Source: Paenibacillus tyrphae (GTDB taxonomy: Bacteria > Bacillota > Bacilli > Paenibacillales > NBRC-103111). From it: a stretch of DNA of 64,000 nucleotides. A program made the translations under genes and the position numbers. The notes under the pieces were generated by a model. The model did not search any database, was not told the origin of the DNA, and saw only the letters and a program-made list of their open reading frames with translations. Positions 32,484 to 40,835 of this stretch are shown in pieces (the first letter of the stretch is position 1; each line of letters begins with the position of its first letter). The stretch spans positions 1 through 64,000 of the forward strand of contig NZ_BSDJ01000023.1 in the NCBI RefSeq assembly GCF_027925525.1, in the 5' to 3' direction.

Positions 32484-33467
32484 ATGAACAAAACGATTTG
32501 GAGCCTGGCGGCCGTCATCCTTTTGCTCGTCGTCATGGTCATCGTATCCGCAACGACGGGCAGCATCAAGGTCGGCGGTTTCGAACTGATTCAAGGCTTG
32601 GTTACCGGCGCGAATAAGAAAGTGGAGGTCATCCGCGACTTGCGCTTGCCCCGGATCATCGTCGCGCTGTTCGTCGGAGCGGCATTGGCGGTATCGGGCG
32701 TGCTTCTGCAAGCCGTGATGCGAAGCTCGCTTGCGGACGCGGGTGTGATCGGCATCTCTTCGGGAGCCGGGTTTGTTTCCATTTTGATGGTCTCGCTATT
32801 CCCGGGTCTTTTCTTCTGGCTGCCGTTTTTTGCTTTTCTTGGCGGCGCGTTGGCATGTTTTCTGGTTTACTCGTTCTCCTGGAAATCGGGCCTCAGTCCG
32901 ATTCGGATTATTCTTGTAGGGATTGCCATCAATGCGATGTTTACCGGCCTGGGACAATCGTTTAACTATAGAGGCAGCTATGCGGTGGCCAGCGTCAATC
33001 AGGCGACGACGTCTACGTTTCCTTTGAAAACGTGGAGTGACGTCGAAGCGATGCTCATCTATGGCACCGCCGGTCTCGTGCTCTCGCTGCTACTGTGCTC
33101 CTGGTGCAACGTGCTTGCGCTGCAGGACAAATCGGCCCGGAACGTCGGTCTTCCCGTCGCGCGCGCCCGGCTGTTGATCTCTGCCGTCGCCGTCCTGCTT
33201 GCGGGTGTTGCCACGGCTATCGGAGGGCTTATCGCTTTTGTTGGGCTGCTCGTTCCCCATATCGCCCGGTTGCTCGTCGGCTCGGATCATAAGGTGCTTA
33301 TTCCGTTTTCCGCCCTAGCGGGGGCTTTGCTGATCTTGACGGCGGACACGCTCGGACGAACGGTGCTGGCGCCTGCCGAAATTCCGGCCTCGATTATTAT
33401 GATGGTGATCGGGGGGCCTTTCTTGATATTTCTGCTTAGAAAGAGTGATCGGGTCCATGGACATTAA
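32484..33467 (+). CDS. isdF: Heme ABC permease IsdF (FecCD family)
   Basis: ATG 32484 with AGAGG 9 bases upstream; 327 residues with about nine to ten helices. LRLPRIIVALFVGAALAVSG, SSLADAGVIGISSGAGF and GLIAFVGLLVPHIARLLVG match FecCD permeases. It pairs with IsdE (28 bases upstream) and the ATPase that overlaps its 3' end. Confidence 0.9.
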   Translation: MNKTIWSLAAVILLLVVMVIVSATTGSIKVGGFELIQGLVTGANKKVEVIRDLRLPRIIVALFVGAALAVSGVLLQAVMRSSLADAGVIGISSGAGFVSILMVSLFPGLFFWLPFFAFLGGALACFLVYSFSWKSGLSPIRIILVGIAINAMFTGLGQSFNYRGSYAVASVNQATTSTFPLKTWSDVEAMLIYGTAGLVLSLLLCSWCNVLALQDKSARNVGLPVARARLLISAVAVLLAGVATAIGGLIAFVGLLVPHIARLLVGSDHKVLIPFSALAGALLILTADTLGRTVLAPAEIPASIIMMVIGGPFLIFLLRKSDRVHGH

Positions 33468-34239
33468 GTTGGAAATTCAACAGGTCAGCTTTTCGTACGA
33501 CAAGAAGCGCGATCAGCTCAAGCAGGTGAACGGCCGGATCGAGCCCGGCAAAATCACGACCATTATCGGCCCGAACGGATCGGGCAAGTCGACGCTGCTC
33601 GGCGTCATGTCGCAAAATTACGCTCCGCACAGCGGACAGGTCGTGCTGGACGGGAAAGCGATTCGGAGCTACAAGCCGAAGGAGCTGGCCAGAAAGCTGG
33701 CTGTCGTTCACCAGCAGAACGACGCGCCCTCCGACATCACCGTGGAGAAGCTTGCGGGCTTTGGCCGGATCGCGCATCGGAGCATGCTTGCCCCGCTTCA
33801 CGAGGAGGACGACAAGGCTATCGAGTGGGCGCTGTCCTGCACGAACCTGCTGGAAAAGCGTCAGGCGACGCTTGACCAATTGTCCGGAGGCGAAAGGCAG
33901 AGAGCTTGGGTAGCGATGGCTTTGGCGCAAAGCACGCCGATGTTGTTTTTGGATGAGCCAACAACATTTCTTGATATTTATTACCAAATTGAACTATTAG
34001 AATTGATCAAGAAGCTGAATGCCGATCACGGCCTGACGATTGTCATGGTGCTTCACGACATCAATCAGGCGATCCGTTACAGCGACCGTTTGATCGTGAT
34101 GAAGAACGGCGAGATTCAGTTGCAAGGCCCGCCTGACGAAGTCATTACGGAAGCTTCGATCAAGACGATTTATGGCGTGGATGTGATCGTCAAGCATGTA
34201 GAAACTGCGGGGCTGTACATGATTCCGGTCGGCATTTGA
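33457..34239 (+). CDS. ABC transporter ATPase of the IsdEF system
   Basis: I take ATG 33457, overlapping isdF by 11 bases; GTG 33445 is the alternative and neither has a strong ribosome site, so coupling is likely. 260 residues with Walker [10 protein letters not shown], signature LSGGERQRAW, Walker B MLFLDEPT and switch His VLHDINQAI. The staphylococcal isd operon uses IsdD or FhuC instead; here a dedicated FecE-type ATPase is present. Confidence 0.9.
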   Translation: MDIKLEIQQVSFSYDKKRDQLKQVNGRIEPGKITTIIGPNGSGKSTLLGVMSQNYAPHSGQVVLDGKAIRSYKPKELARKLAVVHQQNDAPSDITVEKLAGFGRIAHRSMLAPLHEEDDKAIEWALSCTNLLEKRQATLDQLSGGERQRAWVAMALAQSTPMLFLDEPTTFLDIYYQIELLELIKKLNADHGLTIVMVLHDINQAIRYSDRLIVMKNGEIQLQGPPDEVITEASIKTIYGVDVIVKHVETAGLYMIPVGI

Positions 34240-34258
34240 CTTGTGTTGAGGTGATGAG

Positions 34259-35044
34259 TTGAACGTTCGAAGATGGCTGACGCCGCTTTGCTTGGGACTT
34301 ATGCTGTTTTCCGGGTACGAGTTAGCCGGTATTTTCCGCAGCTACCACGACAACCGGACCGTCATGGCCGAAGCCCAGCGGTTGTACGGGAACGCGGAGC
34401 CCCAGCCGCCTCTCACTGAAGCTGTGGAGCCCCCGGGCGAGCCCGTAGAAGCCCCGAAGGAGGCCCGTACTCAATTTAGGGCTCTGCTCGACGTGAATCC
34501 GGACGTGGTCGGCTGGCTCCGAATCGGGAATACGGCCATCGATTATCCGGTCGTCCAAGGGCAGGACAACGCCTATTATTTGAATCGGAACTATAAGGGA
34601 GAGGAGTCGAGCGCCGGCAGCATTTTCCTCGACTTCCGTAACGATATCGGCAAGGCTCAGCCGAACACGGTGATATACGGCCATCGCATGAAGGACGGCT
34701 CCATGTTCGGTGATTTAAAGAAATTCCTAAAAGAAGATTTTTTTAGGGATAACCTCACTTTTCAATACGATACCTTATATCACAGCTATCGGGCCGAAAT
34801 TTTCTCCGTCTACCTGGCGACCGCGGATTTAGATTATATCCAGACCGGATTCGGGAGCGAACAGGAATACGCGACTTTCCTGCAGGGCCTGCAGGAGCGA
34901 TCGCTGTACAAAACGGACACCGTCCTCGGGGTGGAAGACCGCATCCTCACGCTTTCAACCTGCGACTATACGCTCGACCCTGCGAAGGGCAGACTTATAA
35001 TCCACGCCAAGCTAATCGAGCAAGTTAGGCCCGCGAATCCCTAG
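34259..35044 (+). CDS. srtB: Class B sortase
   Basis: TTG 34259 follows GAGGTG; 261 residues. One N-terminal membrane helix, a short Pro/Glu linker and the sortase barrel: VVGWLRIGNTAIDYPVVQG, catalytic His142 in YGHRM, Cys235 in LSTCDY and Arg245 in KGRLIIHAKL. Class B enzymes anchor heme proteins with NPQTN-like signals, and NPQTG occurs in the IsdC-like product of the first gene of this operon. Confidence 0.93.
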   Translation: MNVRRWLTPLCLGLMLFSGYELAGIFRSYHDNRTVMAEAQRLYGNAEPQPPLTEAVEPPGEPVEAPKEARTQFRALLDVNPDVVGWLRIGNTAIDYPVVQGQDNAYYLNRNYKGEESSAGSIFLDFRNDIGKAQPNTVIYGHRMKDGSMFGDLKKFLKEDFFRDNLTFQYDTLYHSYRAEIFSVYLATADLDYIQTGFGSEQEYATFLQGLQERSLYKTDTVLGVEDRILTLSTCDYTLDPAKGRLIIHAKLIEQVRPANP

Positions 35045-35060
35045 CCCTCCCTTATAAAAG

Positions 35061-35326
35061 AAACGTCCTTTGAATCCGAAGGACTTTCAGATGTGTTGAG
35101 AAAATGGTCTTTACAAAATAGAGAATCATACGTTGGGTGGGGTATCTACTGGAGGAGCGATAGCGTTCGCCTTTGTCTGCGGGAAACATCCGCTGCAAGC
35201 GGCTTCAATCAAAGTTTCCCGCTGACAACAGCGACCGGAAGTAGATACTCCACCCCCTCGTAGAAGCCTCTATTGCCCCACTTTCTCCACACACTCAACG
35301 TCCTTTGAAATTCGAAGGACGTTTCT
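35061..35326. repeat. Nested imperfect palindrome, possible mobile or RNA element
   Basis: The 266-base segment folds on itself. TGTGTTGAGAAAATGG pairs with CCACTTTCTCCACACA, GGGTGGGGTATCTACT with AGTAGATACTCCACCCC, and CGGGAAAC with GTTTCCCG. Each end carries a smaller hairpin built on GTCCTTTGAA...GAAGGAC. No coding potential is evident. It lies between the heme operon and the mgl operon and may also terminate transcription. Confidence 0.75.
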
Positions 35327-35340
35327 TTGCGTCCACCTCC

Positions 35341-35381
35341 AAACACATGAGGATTTCGATAAAACACATGAGAATTTTGAA
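35341..35381 (+). promoter_or_regulatory. Two direct repeats 21 bp apart, activator site of the mgl operon
   Basis: AAACACATGAGGATTTCGAT (35341-35360) and AAACACATGAGAATTTTGAA (35362-35381) agree at 17 of 20 positions and begin 21 bases apart, two helical turns. The second ends where a weak -35 (TGGGTT, 35382-35387) begins, with GATAAT at 35405-35410 as -10. This layout is typical of an AraC-family activator. The YesN-type regulator at 18386 is the obvious candidate. Confidence 0.65.
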
Positions 35382-35463
35382 TGGGTTTTTTACCGGAAAT
35401 CCAAGATAATGGGAACGTAGCTAACCCAACGTAACGTACGCAAAAAACAGGAGGTCAGATGTT

Positions 35464-36540
35464 ATGAAAAAGAAAGCTGTATCCATGATCGTCGCGGCAG
35501 CCCTGCTTGCCACTGCTGTCGGCTGTTCCAGTTCCGGCAATGCTCCGGCGGGCGGCGCGAACACGAATGCAGGCGGAGGGGCCGCCAAGCCCGATGCCGG
35601 CGCAGCCAAAAATCCGACGATCGGCGTCGCGATCTACAAGTTTGACGATACGTTCATGACGGGCGTACGGAACGCGATTTCCCAAGCGGCGGAAGGCAAA
35701 GCGAAGGCGGACATCGTCGACAGCCAGAACTCCCAGCCGACCCAGAACGATAAGGTCGATTTGTTCATTACGAAGAAGGTCAACGCGCTCGCTATCAATC
35801 CGGTCGACCGTACGGCAGCGGGCGTCATCATCGACAAAGCGAAAAACGCCAACATCCCCGTCGTGTTCCTGAACCGCGAGCCGCTGGCCGACGACATGAA
35901 AAAATGGGATAAAGTCTACTACGTCGGCGCGAAAGCGGAGCAGTCCGGTACGATGGAAGGCCAGCTCATCGTTGATTATTTCAAAGCGAACCCCACAGCG
36001 GACAAAAACAAGGACGGCGTGCTGCAATACGTCATGCTGAAGGGCGAGCCGGGGCATCAGGACGCCGAGCTGCGCACGAAGTTCGCGATCAAAGCCGTCG
36101 AGGACGCCGGCATCAAGGTGGAGAAGCTGGCGGAAGACACCGCGATGTGGGATCGCGTCAAAGGACAGGAGAAAATGGCCGCGTTCCTCGCTTCCCACGG
36201 CGACAAAATCGAAGCCGTCTTCGCGAACAACGACGACATGGCGCTTGGCGCGATCGAAGCTTTGAAGGCGAAGGGCTATTTTAAAGACAACAAATTCATC
36301 CCGGTCGTCGGCGTTGACGCCACGGCGCCTGCGCTCAAAGCGCTCGAAGAAGGCACGCTGCTCGGCACCGTGCTGAACGACGCGAAGAACCAGGGGAAAG
36401 CGACGTTCAGCATCGCGAACGTGCTCGCGCAAGGCCAGACGCCAACCAAAGAAAACACCGGCTATGACATTACCGACGGCAAATACGTCTGGATCTCTTA
36501 CAAAAAAATTACTAAAGCAAACATGAACGACGCGAAATAA
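35464..36540 (+). CDS. mglB: Galactose/methylgalactoside-type sugar-binding lipoprotein (MglB-like)
   Basis: ATG 35464 after AGGAGG; 358 residues. Lipobox AVGC near residue 20, then a Gly/Ala-rich linker. FDDTFM, FLNREPL, GEPGHQDAELRT, NNDDMALGAIEALK and GVDATAPALKAL follow the MglB sugar-binding pattern. DKNKDGVLQ matches the calcium-binding loop of galactose-binding protein. First gene of the mglBAC operon, behind an activator-type promoter. Confidence 0.9.
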   Translation: MKKKAVSMIVAAALLATAVGCSSSGNAPAGGANTNAGGGAAKPDAGAAKNPTIGVAIYKFDDTFMTGVRNAISQAAEGKAKADIVDSQNSQPTQNDKVDLFITKKVNALAINPVDRTAAGVIIDKAKNANIPVVFLNREPLADDMKKWDKVYYVGAKAEQSGTMEGQLIVDYFKANPTADKNKDGVLQYVMLKGEPGHQDAELRTKFAIKAVEDAGIKVEKLAEDTAMWDRVKGQEKMAAFLASHGDKIEAVFANNDDMALGAIEALKAKGYFKDNKFIPVVGVDATAPALKALEEGTLLGTVLNDAKNQGKATFSIANVLAQGQTPTKENTGYDITDGKYVWISYKKITKANMNDAK

Positions 36541-36561
36541 TCGGCTACCCGGCCGAGCGGC

Positions 36562-36591
36562 AAGGGGCAATGGCTGCGGACGTTGCCCCTT
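36562..36591 (+). promoter_or_regulatory. Intercistronic hairpin between mglB and mglA
   Basis: AAGGGGCAA (36562-36570) pairs perfectly with TTGCCCCTT (36583-36591) without a long T tail. Such hairpins protect the binding-protein mRNA or cause partial termination, giving excess MglB over MglA and MglC. Confidence 0.6.
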
Positions 36592-36629
36592 TGTCGTATG
36601 CGCGCATCCTTACGCTAGGGGGCCTTGGC

Positions 36630-38138
36630 ATGACGGAAACCCGATATTTGCTTGAAATGAACGGAATTTCGAAGGAATTTCCCGGCGTCAAAGCGCTGGA
36701 CGGCGTCACCTTGAAGGTGCGCCCCGGCACGGTGCACGCCTTGATGGGAGAGAACGGCGCAGGCAAGTCCACGCTGATGAAATGTTTGTTCGGGATTTAC
36801 AAGCCGGACGGCGGCGAGATCGTCCTGGACGGACAGCGGGTGGAGATCAACAACTCGAAGGATGCACTGAGCTTGGGCGTCTCGATGATTCATCAGGAGC
36901 TGTACCCGGTGCCACACCGCAATGTAATGGAGAATCTCTGGCTCGGCCGTTTTCCGGTGAAGGGGCTCGGGCCGTTTAACATCGTCGACGAGAAAAAAAT
37001 GCGCGAGGATACGCTTGCGCTGTTTCGGGATTTGGATATGGATATCGATCCGAACGCTCTGGTAGGCTTGATGTCCGTATCCAAGATTCAATCGCTCGAA
37101 ATCGCCAAAGCCGTCTCCTTCCGCTCCAAAGTGATCGTGATGGACGAACCGACGTCTTCGCTGACGGGCAACGAAGTGGAGCAGCTGTTCAAGATCATCA
37201 ACGAGCTGCGCGGGTGGGGCGTATCCATCATTTATATTTCCCACAAGATGGAGGAAATACTCCGCATTTCCGACGACGTGACCATCATGCGGGACGGCAG
37301 GCTGATCGGCACGTGGCCGGCGGCCGAGCTAACGACGGATCTCATTATCTCCCGGATGGTCGGCCGCGACCTGAAGGAGCGCTTCCCGGAGCGCCACAAC
37401 AAGCCCGGCGACGTGCTGCTGAAGGTGGAGAAGCTGACCTCGCCTTTTCCGAAGTCGTTCCGGGACGTGTCGTTCGAGCTGCGGCAGGGAGAGATTTTGG
37501 GCGTCGGCGGCCTTGTCGGTGCACAGCGGACCGAGCTGATCGAAGCGCTGTTCGGCCTGCGGTCGGTTGCCTCCGGCGAGATCCGTCTCCGCGGACGCAA
37601 GGTCAAGATCAAATCGCCGACCGACGCCAAAAAGCACAAGATCGCGCTGCTGACCGAAGAACGGCGGGTGACGGGCATTTTTCCCGTGCTGTCGATTCTG
37701 GAAAATACGATGATCGCCAATCTGGACCGGTATATCAATCCGTTCTTCCTATTGAATGAGCGGAAGGGGCGGGCGGAAGTCGCAGGGAGCGTCGAGAAGC
37801 TGCGCGTCAAGACGCCTTCGATTAAGGAGCTGATCAAAAACTTGTCGGGCGGCAACCAGCAGAAGGTGCTGCTGGCGCGGTGGCTTCTGACCGAGCCGGA
37901 CATTTTGCTGCTTGACGAGCCTACCCGGGGCATCGACGTCGGGGCCAAGTTCGAGATCTATACGATCATCGCCGATCTGGCCAAGCAAGGCAAAAGTATC
38001 ATCATGATTTCCTCGGAAATGCCCGAGCTGCTCGGCATGTCAGACCGCATTATGGTCATGTCGGAGGGGCGGTTGACGGGCATCCTGGACGGACGGCAGG
38101 CGACGGAACAAGAAATTATGCGGCTTGCCGCCAACTAG
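36630..38138 (+). CDS. mglA: Sugar ABC transporter ATPase, duplicated domains (MglA-like)
   Basis: ATG 36630 has AGGGGG upstream and begins MTETRYLLEMNG; 502 residues. Two ABC modules are visible: the first has Walker A GENGAGKST and Walker B VIVMDEPTSSL; the second has a degenerate Walker A (GLVGAQRTEL), a normal signature LSGGNQQKV and [14 protein letters not shown], as is usual in the RbsA/MglA family. It energises uptake with MglB and MglC. Confidence 0.93.
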   Translation: MTETRYLLEMNGISKEFPGVKALDGVTLKVRPGTVHALMGENGAGKSTLMKCLFGIYKPDGGEIVLDGQRVEINNSKDALSLGVSMIHQELYPVPHRNVMENLWLGRFPVKGLGPFNIVDEKKMREDTLALFRDLDMDIDPNALVGLMSVSKIQSLEIAKAVSFRSKVIVMDEPTSSLTGNEVEQLFKIINELRGWGVSIIYISHKMEEILRISDDVTIMRDGRLIGTWPAAELTTDLIISRMVGRDLKERFPERHNKPGDVLLKVEKLTSPFPKSFRDVSFELRQGEILGVGGLVGAQRTELIEALFGLRSVASGEIRLRGRKVKIKSPTDAKKHKIALLTEERRVTGIFPVLSILENTMIANLDRYINPFFLLNERKGRAEVAGSVEKLRVKTPSIKELIKNLSGGNQQKVLLARWLLTEPDILLLDEPTRGIDVGAKFEIYTIIADLAKQGKSIIMISSEMPELLGMSDRIMVMSEGRLTGILDGRQATEQEIMRLAAN

Positions 38139-38171
38139 AAGAGGACATCGCGAAGGAGGAGAACCGGGCTT

Positions 38172-39182
38172 ATGAAGACGGGAAAGCTAAATCATTTTTT
38201 TACGCAATATGCCATTTATATCGTTCTGATCCTTCTCGTAGCAGGCATTGCGGCGTCCGATCCGCGCTTTCTGTCGGTCGATATTTTGCGGGACATTTTG
38301 CTGCAAAACTCGACCCGCGCCATTATCGCGCTGGGAGCCGCGTTCGTGCTGATTACGGGAGGAACCGATTTGTCCTCAGGGCGCGTCGTCGGGTTGACGG
38401 CGGTATTGTCCGCTTCGATGCTGCAGACGGCCGACTACCCGCGCCGGTTTTTCCCGGACATGCCCGATCTGCCGGTCTGGGCACCGATCTTGATCGGGAT
38501 TGCCGCTGGGCTGCTCGTCGGCCTGATCAACGGCTGGATCGTATCCAAGCTGAGCGTGCCGCCGTTCATCGCAACGCTGGGCACGATGGTCATCGTCTAC
38601 GGGGCCAACTCGATCTACTTCGATTTGAAGCCGAACGAATCGCAGCCGATTGCCGGCCTGCGCCAGGACTTCACAACCATCGGCACCGGCTTCATCGGTC
38701 CGAACGGGCCGTATTCGCTGCCGTATATCGTCATCATCGCAATTGTCGTCGCTTTTATCGTCTGGGTCGTTTTCAACAAGACGCGGCTCGGCAAAAATAT
38801 GTACGCCATCGGCGGTAACATGCAGGCGGCGGTCGTCTCCGGGATTAACGTCAAGCGCAACCTGATCTATATTTATGCGATCGCAGGCGCGCTGTACGGC
38901 TTGGGCGGCGTGCTGGAAGCGGCCCGTACGGGCGGCGCGACGAACAACTACGGCAACATGTACGAGCTTGATGCGATTGCCGCGTGCGTGGTCGGCGGCG
39001 TATCGACGGCGGGCGGGATCGGAACCGTGCCGGGTGTGCTGGCCGGCGTACTCATTTTCGGCGTCATCAACTACGGCTTGACCTTCATCGGCGTCAGTCC
39101 GTATTGGCAGCTCATTATTAAAGGGTTGATCATCGTCGCCGCCGTCGCTTTTGATATTCGTAAGTATTTAGCGAAAAAATAA
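38172..39182 (+). CDS. mglC: Sugar ABC transporter permease (MglC-like)
   Basis: ATG 38172 follows AAGGAGGAG; 336 residues with about eight to ten hydrophobic helices. ALGAAFVLITGGTDLSSGRV and GINVKRNLIYIYAIAGALYG followed by GGVSTAGGIGTVPGVLAG match the BPD_transp_2 permeases for galactose and ribose. Last gene of the operon, followed by a terminator. Confidence 0.92.
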   Translation: MKTGKLNHFFTQYAIYIVLILLVAGIAASDPRFLSVDILRDILLQNSTRAIIALGAAFVLITGGTDLSSGRVVGLTAVLSASMLQTADYPRRFFPDMPDLPVWAPILIGIAAGLLVGLINGWIVSKLSVPPFIATLGTMVIVYGANSIYFDLKPNESQPIAGLRQDFTTIGTGFIGPNGPYSLPYIVIIAIVVAFIVWVVFNKTRLGKNMYAIGGNMQAAVVSGINVKRNLIYIYAIAGALYGLGGVLEAARTGGATNNYGNMYELDAIAACVVGGVSTAGGIGTVPGVLAGVLIFGVINYGLTFIGVSPYWQLIIKGLIIVAAVAFDIRKYLAKK

Positions 39183-39197
39183 GGAAGTCGCAAAAGG

Positions 39198-39225
39198 CTT
39201 GTCGCATAGGCGGCAAGTTTTTTTT
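39198..39225 (+). terminator. Terminator of the mgl operon
   Basis: CTTGTCGC (39198-39205) pairs with GCGGCAAG (39210-39217), followed by eight T. Confidence 0.8.
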
Positions 39226-39300
39226 GCGCTAGGCCCCAAGGAGGATTGCAATATCTTTATTTATCCGATAAAATAACTATGAATTAACCGAAAGGAATGG

Positions 39301-39585
39301 GTGATTCCGATGACGGCACGTTGTCCTCACTGCTCCGGCGTTCAGCCCTTGGACGCTTCGATCTGCCCTCACTGCGGAGCCGAGGCGAAGACGCAAGACC
39401 GGCTGCTGGACGCTTTGACTTATTGGGACGGCACGGCTGCCGCTTCCCGTCTGTATCCCTCTTTGATAGCTCTTCTGATCGTTGTCGTCGCCGGCGGAGC
39501 GGCCGCTTGGCTGCATGTTCCCGCACTCTTCTGGACCGGTGCCGTCATCGCGCTTCTGTACCGCCTCTTCACGATTAAAATTTAA
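39301..39585 (+). CDS. Small zinc-ribbon membrane protein
   Basis: GTG 39301 lies 5-6 bases after AAAGGAA; 94 residues. The N-terminus has CPHCSG and CPHCGAE, a rubredoxin-like zinc ribbon. The C-terminal half holds two hydrophobic segments (LIALLIVVVAGGAAAWL and LFWTGAVIALLY). Similar zinc-ribbon/two-helix proteins are common and uncharacterised. No partner is evident. Confidence 0.7.
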   Translation: MIPMTARCPHCSGVQPLDASICPHCGAEAKTQDRLLDALTYWDGTAAASRLYPSLIALLIVVVAGGAAAWLHVPALFWTGAVIALLYRLFTIKI

Positions 39586-39708
39586 AGCCATCCCGTCAAT
39601 CATAATAAAAGCTTATTCATAGCATCAAGGATTCGTATTTGTGTTTTCCTCCCGAATCTCTTACGATTACACCTGTCGGAAGTACATGGGAATCGGGGGG
39701 GAAGCACT

Positions 39709-40719
39709 ATGAACGGTTTGAAATCACTCGGCCCGGGTCTCGCGCTCACGGGAGTCATTGCAGCCGTGTCTTACGGGCTCGGCCTGCTGTTTCCGCTGAT
39801 CGGCGGCTCGGTTTTTGGCATCGTGATCGGCATCCTGGTGAACAATCTATGGCGCAAGCCGCAACATACATGGCAGGGCATTCGTTTTTGCTCCAAAAAA
39901 GTGCTGCAATGGGCAATTATCCTGCTTGGCTGCCGTCTCAGCTTGTCGGAAGTATGGAAGACCGGCACGGAGACGTTCGCGGTCATGATCGTCACGCTGC
40001 TGCTTTCGTTCGCCGCGGCCTACGGCTTCGGGCGGCTGCTTCGCATTCCGCTGCGCATGGCGACGCTAATCGGCGCAGGCACCGGCATTTGTGGCGGTTC
40101 GGCGATCGCGGCCATCTCGCCGGTTATCGAAGCAGAGGAAGCGGAGATCGCGTATTCGATCTCGACGATCTTCTTGTTTAACATCGTCGCGGTCCTTGTT
40201 TTTCCCGCGCTTGGGCATGCGCTCGGCTTATCCGATGCGGGCTTCGGCTTATGGGCGGGCACCGCGGTGAACGACACTTCTTCCGTCGTCGCTGCAGGGT
40301 ATGCATTCAGCACCGCTGCCGGGGATTACGCTACCATCGTGAAGCTGACGCGCACCACGATGATCGTGCCGATCGCGATCATTATGGCGGTCGTCGTCGG
40401 TTGGAGCAAGAAGCGGGAAGCTGCGGCTGCCTCTGAGGGGGGATCATTTTCGATCAAGCAAGTATTCCCTTGGTTTATTTTATGGTTTCTCGCCGCTTCG
40501 CTGCTGTACACGCTCGGACTTTTCGGGGAACAACTCCTACAGTGGATTCATTTGGCGGCGCAGTTTATGATCGTGGTGGCGCTGACCGCGGTCGGCTTAT
40601 CGGCCGACTTCCGGCAGATGACCGCAACCGGCGTAAGGCCGATGATTCTCGGCTTAATCGTCTGGTTGGTCGTCTCCGTCACGGGATATGCGGTCGGCAC
40701 GCTGACCGGCCAAATGTGA
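39709..40719 (+). CDS. YeiH/UPF0324-family putative sulfate exporter
   Basis: ATG 39709 with GGGGGG-rich upstream region; 336 residues and about ten hydrophobic helices. GIVIGILVNNLWRKP, GAGTGICGGSAIAAISP and GTAVNDTSSVVAAGYAF are typical of this membrane family, annotated as putative sulfate exporters; direct evidence for the substrate is limited. No LysR regulator is adjacent, unlike enteric yeiE-yeiH. Confidence 0.88.
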   Translation: MNGLKSLGPGLALTGVIAAVSYGLGLLFPLIGGSVFGIVIGILVNNLWRKPQHTWQGIRFCSKKVLQWAIILLGCRLSLSEVWKTGTETFAVMIVTLLLSFAAAYGFGRLLRIPLRMATLIGAGTGICGGSAIAAISPVIEAEEAEIAYSISTIFLFNIVAVLVFPALGHALGLSDAGFGLWAGTAVNDTSSVVAAGYAFSTAAGDYATIVKLTRTTMIVPIAIIMAVVVGWSKKREAAAASEGGSFSIKQVFPWFILWFLAASLLYTLGLFGEQLLQWIHLAAQFMIVVALTAVGLSADFRQMTATGVRPMILGLIVWLVVSVTGYAVGTLTGQM

Positions 40720-40752
40720 CGTTCTCGTTATGCGGGAACGTCTTTTTTTTTT
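40718..40752 (+). terminator. Terminator
   Basis: GACGTTC (40718-40724) pairs with GAACGTC (40736-40742), followed by ten T. Confidence 0.85.
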
Positions 40753-40835
40753 GCAAAGTTACGGAAGAAGGAAATCCGTTCCATCTCATCGAATCTTTAG
40801 TCAAGTACATAAGACTAACGAAGGAGAGATGCCCG

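Noticed and set aside
35455-36570. 371-codon frame antisense to mglB
   Set aside because: Mirror frame of a high-GC gene; composition is artificial and there is no ribosome site.
35464-39182. Ribose (rbs) rather than galactose transporter
   Set aside because: The calcium-loop DKNKDGVLQ and sugar-contact pattern fit MglB better; rbsD/rbsK are absent. The exact sugar remains unproven.
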